Assembly: GCA_003661905.1 (NCBI GenBank)
Contig: QMXA01000091.1
Coordinates: 1 to 5,556, forward strand
Direction: 5' to 3'
DNA length: 5,556 bases
DNA from: Thermoprotei archaeon
GTDB lineage: Archaea; Thermoproteota; Thermoprotei_A; Sulfolobales; Ignisphaeraceae
The translations under genes and the position numbers were made by a program. Below the pieces are notes generated by a model. That model made no database searches. It saw only the letters and a program-made list of their open reading frames with translations, and was not told where the DNA came from. Shown here one piece after another: positions 1-5,556 of the stretch. How positions within the stretch are numbered: position 1 is the first letter of the stretch; each line of letters begins with the position of its first letter.

Positions 1-1
1 C

Positions 2-40
2 AACGTAGCACTAACCTATATCAATGGTGGTGATGTATGA
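2..40 (+). CDS. C-terminal tail of an upstream gene (partial)
   Basis: Reading from base 2 gives NVALTYINGGDV followed by TGA at 38-40. The stop overlaps the ATG at 37 as ATGA, the four-base overlap typical of co-transcribed and translationally coupled archaeal genes. Only twelve residues are inside the window, so no function can be assigned. The call rests on the overlap geometry and the absence of any promoter-like spacer before base 37. A chance open stretch of this length is possible, so confidence is moderate. Confidence 0.5.
   Translation, partial: NVALTYINGGDV
29..34 (+). promoter_or_regulatory. Ribosome binding site GGTGAT for the phosphodiesterase-like gene
   Basis: GGTGAT complements the conserved 3' end of archaeal 16S rRNA and ends two bases before the ATG at 37. 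The spacing is short, but the site lies inside the tail of the upstream reading frame, as expected for a coupled gene. It supports ATG 37 over the out-of-frame ATG at 33. Confidence 0.6.
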
Positions 41-1503
41 GGAAGATATTAATACTAGGACTGGATGGACTATGTTATGAATGGATATTCAGAATGAATA
101 TGAAGTTTCTAAGTAGCATAGATACGGGAATGATATACGGAATAATGAGGAGCTATATTCCACCAATAACTCCCATGGTATGGACATCCATATTAACAGG
201 AGTTAATCCAGAACTCCACAACATATGGTACTTCCATGATGAACATACACTAAAACCAATTTGTTTACACTATGACTGCAAATATCCCTGCTTATGGCAT
301 CTTCTCGAAAACCTAGGAATAGAAGGAGCATGGCTCTGGATTCCCTTAACGTATCCCTTATCAAGAGCTTTACACAATAAGTTATTCTTCTCCGGAATTC
401 CCATCCCTAACAATGCTAAACCTAGCAGAATTATGAGTATAAAGTTCTATGATTTTGTGAGAAAGTACATAAACTTATATGATATGAAGAAATTATATAG
501 CCCTCATAAGCTTGAATATATGAGCGACAACATAGTCTTTAGGTTCAGAGTAATCAGGGCTCTCCTAAATAAGGAATATCCTTCTATATTTGCAGTGATA
601 CCCGAAACTGATCTTATTTGGCATGTTACGGACTCTATCTCAACAGCGCATGATAATGTGTACACGATAGTTGATGAATGGCTTCAGGAGATAGTCCCTT
701 TAGCTATCAACAAAGGATACGAAGTCTTCATAGTATCCGATCATGGAGAAGCCGACTTTACCAGATACGTCGTCTTCATTAATAATATACTTAGACGAAG
801 AGGTCTCATAAAATTCAAGACTTCACTCATGAATTTCCTAATCAACTCTGTTATTCGAACAAAATCTCTTAATGATCTCATATCTATCACAATGAATGCC
901 ATTCCATGGAATCTTCTCTTCGAGATAACATTACCTTTTAGAAGCGCTCCTAAGAGAAGCTTGAGTCCTAGGGAATTCTTATCCTATGCAATGATAGGTT
1001 CATCACGTTATGGATATATAAAGGTCAAGGGAAGAGGTATAGCCCAGAAGATTCTTAGTGAAAAGGTTATGAAGGTCATTCAAGAGGAATTAGGAGACAT
1101 AATCGAGAATATATATCTCATAAAGGAACTCTATCCAAATGCTCTTGGTAGAGAATATGACATTATAGTGAAGTTAAAGCGCGATTATCTAGTAAGTATA
1201 GGAATATTACCCTATGATATCGACCTGCTAAAGACTAGGGGGAGATACGCTCATAGTCTAAATGGAGTATTCATGTGGATATCGAAAAATGTACAAGAGA
1301 GAAAATATATAGGAACGCTAAAACCTGAGGATATAACAGCCTCCATAGTCGTACGCCTTGGCTTCAAGCCACCACATTACTTCACTGGAAAGCCTAAGGT
1401 ACCTTTTGGAGAAATCTCTGAGAAGCTCATAAAGGTATCCGAAAGACTCCTTCTAGTGCACAAGGTAAAGTATCTACGTAAAAAGATATCATCAAAAGCA
1501 TAA
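37..1503 (+). CDS. Alkaline phosphatase superfamily protein (type I phosphodiesterase/nucleotide pyrophosphatase-like)
   Basis: This is an intact 488-residue protein of the alkaline phosphatase superfamily, predicted to hydrolyse a phosphate (or sulfate) ester at a two-metal site. Visible motifs in family order: N-terminal LGLDG with metal ligand D10; PPITPMVWTSILTG at 42-54 with T45 as the likely nucleophile; ETDLIWHVTD near 190-199 with D192 and H196; SDHGE at 234-238 with D235 and H236; and RYAHSLNG near 404-410 with H406. The segment after SDHGE resembles the usual region ending in RRRGLI (residues 253-258). The length fits the archaeal family. I see no signal peptide or membrane anchor, so a cytoplasmic location is likely. 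The start is ATG 37, overlapping the upstream stop and preceded by GGTGAT. Substrate is unknown; such proteins often sit near glycan genes, so a role in nucleotide-sugar or surface-polymer metabolism is possible but inferred. The stop directly abuts a decayed convergent gene. Confidence 0.85.
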   Translation: MRKILILGLDGLCYEWIFRMNMKFLSSIDTGMIYGIMRSYIPPITPMVWTSILTGVNPELHNIWYFHDEHTLKPICLHYDCKYPCLWHLLENLGIEGAWLWIPLTYPLSRALHNKLFFSGIPIPNNAKPSRIMSIKFYDFVRKYINLYDMKKLYSPHKLEYMSDNIVFRFRVIRALLNKEYPSIFAVIPETDLIWHVTDSISTAHDNVYTIVDEWLQEIVPLAINKGYEVFIVSDHGEADFTRYVVFINNILRRRGLIKFKTSLMNFLINSVIRTKSLNDLISITMNAIPWNLLFEITLPFRSAPKRSLSPREFLSYAMIGSSRYGYIKVKGRGIAQKILSEKVMKVIQEELGDIIENIYLIKELYPNALGREYDIIVKLKRDYLVSIGILPYDIDLLKTRGRYAHSLNGVFMWISKNVQERKYIGTLKPEDITASIVVRLGFKPPHYFTGKPKVPFGEISEKLIKVSERLLLVHKVKYLRKKISSKA

Positions 1504-2400
1504 TTAGGGATGTGCAAATGGAGAAAGGCCAGGCACTTGACCCTTACATAGAGTATACGCCTTACACACAAGCTCTGTCTTCCGACTTTTACTTAATAAC
1601 ACATATCTTATAGCCCTTACCAAGATTCTTGCTGCTTTACGCCACCTATTCCTCCTGCCCAGTAGCTTATAGAAAAAGCTCATAGATTGTCCTTAGAGGC
1701 GTCTCTACAAGACCTTTAGTCATAATCGTGTACTCCAAGTTATTTATATTTACATTCAATAGCACTAACCTCTCCTTTAAGACCTTTGAAGCTGGTTCAT
1801 GCAGAAGCCTAACATCAGCAGGCTTATGTTGCATTTTTATAAGTAATTTCATAACTTGCTTAAAGAGTTCTTCATGGTATCTTAAACCTAGCCTCTTAGA
1901 GATCATATAAGCTCTTCTTAACTATTCATTCTATCGACAAGAAGGTATCATGTGCATATAAATTATAAGTGAGTCGACCATCATAACGATGTACTTGATC
2001 AAATCTAGTCTCTTCATAGAGCATGTCATGTCTAGGAAAGCGTAGAGGGAGAGCAATAGTAACCATCTTTTACTAACTCTAGAGGCAAATAATGGATAGA
2101 AAAAGTCATATTTCTTAAAGATTTTTCTATATTATCTAGTATGAAGGAGAAGATATACATTACCTATTACAGTGAGCATCCAGAGAAGTAGAGAGGCAAT
2201 GCTAACATCTCTTCCTATAACCTTTTTAAGATAAGTTTCCATTCTTGACTTATTAATGATGAGAAGGACGTACTCCCCTATATTCCACGAGGCTAAAATC
2301 ATATCCATATCTTTAGGTTTACCATACTTCCAAGCATTGGACCCTGCATAACTGCCCATTATCAGGGCATCTCAATAATAGCCTGCCGAGAGTCCAAGTC
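1504..2400 (-). pseudogene. Decayed nucleotidyltransferase-domain gene
   Basis: The minus strand carries a broken gene in several frames. Near 2375-2295 it reads DALIMGSYAGSNAW then KYGKPKDMDMIL, the GS...DxD pattern of the polymerase-beta-type nucleotidyltransferase fold (GS about 12 residues before paired aspartates). After a TAA at 2134-2132 the same frame continues with YRKIFKKYDFFYPLFASR and reaches LDLIKYIVMVDSLIIY. The reading then shifts to YAHDTFLSIE (about 1960-1929, stopped by TGA at 1928-1926), to SKRLGLRYHEELFK and on to MTKGLVETPLRTIY (about 1900-1680), and finally to a basic C-terminus, FFYKLLGRRNRWRKAARIL through SPFAHP, ending at TAA 1506-1504. A TGA at 2374-2372 also interrupts the start of the domain. 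At least three frameshifts and three in-frame stops rule out a functional full-length product. An intact form would be roughly 290-300 residues. Only the nucleotidyltransferase motif is recognised; the rest of the protein is unassigned. Confidence 0.65.
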
Positions 2401-3502
2401 TCTATAGGTTCTTTGATGTCCATCACATCAGCTACACCTTTCTCTGCTACATCTTTCTCTATTAACAAAATACCCTCCTGAGATGGAAATAATGGATTGT
2501 AAGCGTGAATTCCTTTGGACTTAAGCCAACCGAAGTAGTTTGGAAATATATAATTCTTCTTTGAGGAGCCATACTTCATCACCATATGATTCATTTCTTG
2601 GCAATCTATATAGTTCATAATCTTTCTCATCAAGCTTATGAGCATATGTGTTCAATAGCTTGGTTAATCATCTGACTTCATGAAAATCGCTTATTAGGGT
2701 ACTTAATTCTTACCATGGTGGCATCAAGTCTTACTACGTACGACTTACAGAAGGATCTATCTCTTAACAACCTATTCCTTAGGTCAGGATACCTCTTAAT
2801 CGAAGCCATACCATAGTTAGAAAAGACTATTATACTATGACCAGTCTTTATACAATCACTAATTAAGTTCTTAAGAATTAATGTCAAGGCCCCCATGAAC
2901 TCATGATATCTTCTCGCATCTATTCCATATCGATGACCTCAATAGTCAGGCTTATCTATGTAAATGAAGGCAAAATAAGTTCTTCTTTTCCTATCTCTTC
3001 TTCAGCATTTTTACTATTTTATGACGGAAGAATCAATATTCAATCGTCATATAACTACTGCCTTTATTCTCAAATATGGATAGTATCGTTGAGAGACACC
3101 TTTCTTCAAACGTCTTGTGTATCTCAAGAAGACTAATATGATGATTTATGTCTAGGAAGTCTAGAAATCCTAAAGCGCACAAGGGTATATTGTATACTGG
3201 GTATATAATTTTACTCACTACGAAACGTAGTACTCTAAAGGGGATTATAGGAATCTCGAAGAGTCATAGAGGTAAATCCAGACTTCTTCTCCGAAGGGCT
3301 TGTGACCTGAATTTATAAAAGACCCAATAGCCAAGGGAGGAGGAATCTCTACATGTTAAAAGACAAGCCTTGAAGCAATTAGTATATCCTAGAATAGACC
3401 TTATACGAGCTAGAGCAAACCTTTGAGAAAGTCTTCTCCAAATAGCTTATGAAGCATGAATGGATACGCGTTAACGTAAATTGCTATTAATATTATTCTT
3501 AA
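2375..3502 (-). pseudogene. Decayed alkaline phosphatase superfamily gene
   Basis: Minus-strand fragments join into one ancestral protein of roughly 370 residues. In order: YVNAYPFMLHKLFGEDFLK (3478-3422); after a frameshift, ALARIRSILGYTN then GYWVFYKF (3419-3267); TGA at 3266-3264; LFEIPIIPFRVLRF onwards through PLCALGFLDFLD to MTIEY (3263-3036); TGA at 3035-3033; two more frameshifts; TYFAFIYIDKPDY (2980-2942); TGA at 2941-2939; GHRYGIDARRYHEF and IIVFSNYGMASIKRY (2938-2681); TGA at 2680-2678; HKLDEKDYELYRLP (2640 on); a shift near 2548; then FPNYFGWLKSKG and NPLFPSQEGILLIEKDV. The RxRSILGYT...LLT start, the D..GHRYG block and the S-x-x-GM block are what I recognise from archaeal alkaline-phosphatase-superfamily (AP2-type) proteins. 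This subfamily differs from the intact gene at 37-1503. The metal motif SDHGM has become SNYGM. Clearly nonfunctional; the subfamily assignment is from memory of the family pattern. Confidence 0.7.
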
Positions 3503-3529
3503 TCACTCTCGCTACCTGTCTGGCTAGTG

Positions 3530-3540
3530 ATATATATATT
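3530..3540 (+). promoter_or_regulatory. TATA box upstream of the aminotransferase gene
   Basis: ATATATATATT at 3530-3540 is an archaeal TATA-like element. Transcription would be expected to begin about 25 bases downstream, near 3558-3562, giving a leader of roughly 28 bases to GTG 3588 or 46 bases to TTG 3606. The element is almost symmetrical, so it could also have served the decayed minus-strand gene that begins near 3502. No separate upstream BRE is obvious. Confidence 0.5.
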
Positions 3541-3587
3541 GATGAAGCGAAATAATCTTAGCGCAGGAGCATGAGTACCATGTAGTC

Positions 3588-4724
3588 GTGGGGGGAGAGG
3601 TCTCCTTGAAGCTCAAGAGACGAATACCCGTAGCTAACCCAGAAATAGGTCAGGAGGAGCTCGCTAATGTTATAAAAGCCGTAAAGGAAGGATGGATTAG
3701 CAGTAGAGGCGAGTTCATTAGTGAATTTGAGAAATTATTCGCCTCTTTTATTGGTGTTAGACATGTCATAGCATGCTCAAGCGGTACAGCTGCTCTTCAT
3801 CTAGCTCTTCTAGCACTTGGCGTAAAACATGGTGATGAAGTTATAGTCCCCGACATAACGTTTGCAGCTCCAGCAAACATGGTGATTGCAGTAGGAGCTA
3901 AGCCAGTATTCGTGGATGTGAATAAGGAATACTGGTGCATAGAACCGAGTGAGATAAGAAGGAAAATAACCCCTAGGACTAAGGCCATCATAGTTGTCCA
4001 TCTTTATGGTCATCCCGCCAAAATGGATGAGATAATGGAGATAGCTGAGGATAATGACCTATATGTGATAGAAGATTGTGCTGAGGCGCATGGAGCTAAG
4101 TTTAGAGGCAAGATAGTTGGTTCGATAGGTCATGTTGACTGCTTTAGTTTCTATGCTAACAAGATCATAACCACAGGAGAAGGAGGCATGGTTACTACTA
4201 ATGATGATGAAATAGCGGATAAAGTGAGACTCTACAGAGATCATGGAATGAGACCACGTTATTGGCATATAGTGCCTGGCTTTAACTATAGGATGACTAA
4301 TCTCCAGGCTGCCATTGGTGTGGCTCAAGTAAAAAAATTGCCTAAACTTATCGAGAAGAAAAGATGGATAGCTGAAATGTACAGAGAACTCCTTGAAGAT
4401 ATTTCTGGCCTTATACATCATCCAGAGATGGAATGGGCTCACTGTGTCTATTGGCTTTATTCTATTTTAATAGAAAAAGACCTCAAGATTACAAGAGATG
4501 AACTCATGAGAGAGCTTGAAAAAGAGGGTATAGAGACTAGATACTTCTTTAAGCCTCTTCACTTGATGCCTGCCTACAAAGAACATGTAGTAGCCAAGGA
4601 GAATTTCTCTGTCTCGACATATTTAGCAGAAAGAGGATTAAATCTCCCAAGTGGTCCAAGGATAACCGAAGAGGAGATAACGTATGTAGCTAGCACTTTA
4701 AGAAAGATCATCAAGAGACATTAG
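3588..4724 (+). CDS. per: DegT/DnrJ/EryC1 family aminotransferase, probable GDP-perosamine synthase
   Basis: This is a fold-type I PLP-dependent sugar aminotransferase. It is predicted to transfer an amino group from glutamate to GDP-4-keto-6-deoxymannose, making GDP-perosamine in the cytoplasm. Visible features (378-residue numbering): GWISSRG at 35-41; phosphate-binding CSSGTAALHLAL from 63; VPDITF at 87-92; EDCAEAHGA at 162-170 with D163 for the pyridine nitrogen; FYANKIITTGEGGM at 188-201 with K192 as the PLP lysine; RYWHIVPGFNYRMTNLQAAI at 224-243; KPLHLMPAY at 322-330; and GLNLPSG at 350-356. The combination of NKIITTGEGGM, RYW..VPGFNYRMTN and PLHLMPAY matches perosamine synthases more closely than arnB- or wecE-like relatives, and the next gene makes the expected substrate. 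The interval uses GTG 3588 as the outer limit. TTG 3606, giving a start of MKLKRRIPVANPEIG, has the better ribosome binding site and may be the true start. A different 4-amino-sugar product cannot be excluded. Confidence 0.85.
   Translation: MGGEVSLKLKRRIPVANPEIGQEELANVIKAVKEGWISSRGEFISEFEKLFASFIGVRHVIACSSGTAALHLALLALGVKHGDEVIVPDITFAAPANMVIAVGAKPVFVDVNKEYWCIEPSEIRRKITPRTKAIIVVHLYGHPAKMDEIMEIAEDNDLYVIEDCAEAHGAKFRGKIVGSIGHVDCFSFYANKIITTGEGGMVTTNDDEIADKVRLYRDHGMRPRYWHIVPGFNYRMTNLQAAIGVAQVKKLPKLIEKKRWIAEMYRELLEDISGLIHHPEMEWAHCVYWLYSILIEKDLKITRDELMRELEKEGIETRYFFKPLHLMPAYKEHVVAKENFSVSTYLAERGLNLPSGPRITEEEITYVASTLRKIIKRH
3592..3601 (+). promoter_or_regulatory. Shine-Dalgarno-like sequence deciding the aminotransferase start
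   Basis: GGGGAGAGGT ends four bases before TTG 3606 and contains GAGGT, which complements the archaeal 16S rRNA tail. GTG 3588 has nothing comparable at normal distance: the nearest match, CAGGAG at 3564-3569, lies 18 bases upstream. This favours TTG 3606 as the initiation codon. Confidence 0.5.
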
Positions 4725-4745
4725 AAAACGGCATCACTATGAAAC

Positions 4746-4755
4746 TTTATATATA
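4746..4755 (+). promoter_or_regulatory. TATA box of the GDP-mannose dehydratase gene
   Basis: TTTATATATA is a near-consensus archaeal TATA box, preceded by GAAAC, which resembles a BRE. Transcription would start near 4773-4778, leaving a leader of about 20 bases before TTG 4795. This implies that the dehydratase can be transcribed on its own, in addition to any read-through from the aminotransferase gene that ends at 4724. Confidence 0.65.
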
Positions 4756-4785
4756 GAAAAGTCTAGAAGAGATATCAAGGAAAAG

Positions 4786-4790
4786 GGTGA
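4786..4790 (+). promoter_or_regulatory. Ribosome binding site GGTGA for the dehydratase
   Basis: GGTGA sits four bases before TTG 4795, matching the archaeal anti-Shine-Dalgarno. No ATG or GTG lies in frame near the conserved N-terminus, so this site fixes the TTG as the start codon. Confidence 0.7.
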
Positions 4791-4794
4791 CATA

Positions 4795-5556
4795 TTGGAT
4801 AAAAGAGCTCTCATAACTGGAGTAACAGGTCAGGATGGTGCTTATCTCGCTAAATTACTTATAGAAAAAGGATATGAAGTATATGGCACCTTCAGAAGAG
4901 TAAGCACACCTAACTTCTGGAGGCTACAGTATCTTGGAATAGTCGACAGGGTCAACTTTATACCATGCGAAATGACTGATATGAGTAGCATGGTAGCAGC
5001 ACTTAAGATAGCTGAACCCGACGAAGTATATCACCTTGCAGCCATGAGCTTTGTTGGAGCTAGCTTTGAGAATCCAATAGCAACACTTGATATAAATACC
5101 ATAGGCACTGCCATAATACTCGAAGCTGTTAGACAAATATGTCCAAACGCTAAGGTATACATAGCAGCCACTTCAGAAATATATGGTGCAACAGGGCATG
5201 AAGTTAAAAGACCCTTAAGCGAGGAAGATTTCTTCAAACCCCTTAGCCCATATGCAGTCTCTAAACTAGCTGCTTATTGGCTTGGCAGAATATATAGAGA
5301 GGCCTACGATATGTACGTCGTTAACGGGATACTATTTAATCATGAATCACCATTACGTGGTCTTGAATTCGTTACCAGAAAGATAAGCAACGAGGTAGCC
5401 AAGATAAGTTTAGGTCTCAGCAAAGAACTCAGACTAGGAAATATAGAGGCTAAACGAGATTGGGGATATGCACCCGAATATGTCTACGGCATGTGGTTAA
5501 TGCTGCAACAAAAAGAACCAGATGACTTCATATTAGCAACAAGAGAAGCTCACAGC
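4795..5556 (+). CDS. gmd: GDP-mannose 4,6-dehydratase (3' end beyond the window)
   Basis: The open frame runs 254 codons from TTG 4795 to the last base of the window without a stop. The product is a short-chain dehydrogenase/reductase of the extended type, converting GDP-D-mannose to GDP-4-keto-6-deoxy-D-mannose with bound NADP(H). Features: N-terminal LITGVTGQDGAYL (residues 6-18) with the GxxGxxG nucleotide-binding loop (G9, G12, G15); YHLAAMSFVGASFENP beginning at 99; catalytic ATSEIYGA at 125-132 with T126 and E128; SPYAVSK at 151-157 with the Y153/K157 pair; NHESPLRGLEFVTRKI at 182-197; and AKRDWGYAPEYVYGMWLMLQ from 218, the substrate-binding signature of this enzyme. The family is usually about 320-345 residues, so some 70-90 C-terminal residues lie outside. 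The preceding aminotransferase would use its product. The motifs distinguish it well from the related reductase RMD and from dTDP-glucose dehydratase. Confidence 0.9.
   Translation, partial: MDKRALITGVTGQDGAYLAKLLIEKGYEVYGTFRRVSTPNFWRLQYLGIVDRVNFIPCEMTDMSSMVAALKIAEPDEVYHLAAMSFVGASFENPIATLDINTIGTAIILEAVRQICPNAKVYIAATSEIYGATGHEVKRPLSEEDFFKPLSPYAVSKLAAYWLGRIYREAYDMYVVNGILFNHESPLRGLEFVTRKISNEVAKISLGLSKELRLGNIEAKRDWGYAPEYVYGMWLMLQQKEPDDFILATREAHS

Noticed and set aside
1728..3136. Short plus-strand open frames at 1728-1910 and 2903-3136
   Set aside because: They lie opposite recognisable minus-strand fragments, have low-complexity Ser/Phe/Ile-rich translations typical of antisense reading, and have no ribosome binding site.
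2678..3266. UGA read as tryptophan or selenocysteine in the minus-strand phosphatase-like gene
   Set aside because: TGA occurs four times in frame at plausible residue positions, but the same gene also has several frameshifts and a changed metal motif, and no selenocysteine-type stem-loop was recognised. The intact neighbours contain no internal TGA. Decay explains everything.
1504..3502. Programmed frameshifting as the explanation for the broken minus-strand genes
   Set aside because: There are too many shifts, in both directions, with no shared slippery sequence, and they coexist with in-frame stops.
1504..3587. Insertion sequence, tRNA, CRISPR array or structured RNA in the gene-poor stretch
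   Set aside because: I looked for terminal inverted repeats, transposase motifs, regularly spaced repeats and tRNA-like arms and saw none by eye. The stretch is accounted for by decayed coding sequence, though a covariance-model search was not possible.
3797..4442. Minus-strand open frames inside the aminotransferase gene
   Set aside because: They are shadows of a strongly supported plus-strand gene, with no recognisable domain.
4924..5237. Minus-strand open frames inside the dehydratase gene
   Set aside because: The plus strand here encodes the conserved catalytic and nucleotide-binding motifs of the dehydratase; the antisense translations show no family features.

Overview
The window looks like chromosomal DNA from a hyperthermophilic archaeon, probably a crenarchaeote (Thermoproteota, Desulfurococcales-like). 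The DNA is AT-rich, codons such as AGA/AGG and ATA are common, and genes are preceded by archaeal TATA boxes and GGTGA-type ribosome binding sites. Two of the intact genes appear to start at GTG or TTG. This assignment rests on sequence style and protein resemblance; no database search was run.

Layout: (1) Bases 2-40 hold the last codons of an upstream plus-strand gene. Its stop overlaps the start of the next gene by four bases (ATGA). (2) Bases 37-1503 encode an intact 488-residue alkaline-phosphatase-superfamily (type I phosphodiesterase/nucleotide pyrophosphatase-like) protein with all the expected metal-site motifs. (3) Bases 1504 to about 3502 contain no intact gene. Read on the minus strand across frameshifts and stop codons, the stretch resolves into two decayed genes: a second, different alkaline-phosphatase-superfamily protein (about 3502 to 2375) followed by a nucleotidyltransferase-domain protein (about 2400 to 1504). 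(4) A short AT-rich spacer (about 3503-3587) carries a near-symmetrical TATA element. (5) Bases 3588-4724 encode a DegT/DnrJ/EryC1-family aminotransferase closely resembling GDP-perosamine synthase. (6) After a 70-base spacer with its own TATA box and ribosome binding site, bases 4795-5556 encode GDP-mannose 4,6-dehydratase, cut off by the window end.

The two right-hand genes fit a two-step pathway: GDP-mannose to GDP-4-keto-6-deoxymannose (dehydratase), then to GDP-perosamine (aminotransferase). This suggests a locus supplying an amino sugar for cell-surface glycans, for example glycoprotein or S-layer decoration. The left-hand phosphodiesterase-like gene could belong to the same surface-glycan neighbourhood, but that is inference. 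The most notable feature is the 2-kb graveyard between them, where coding signal is still readable but heavily interrupted while both flanks are intact.
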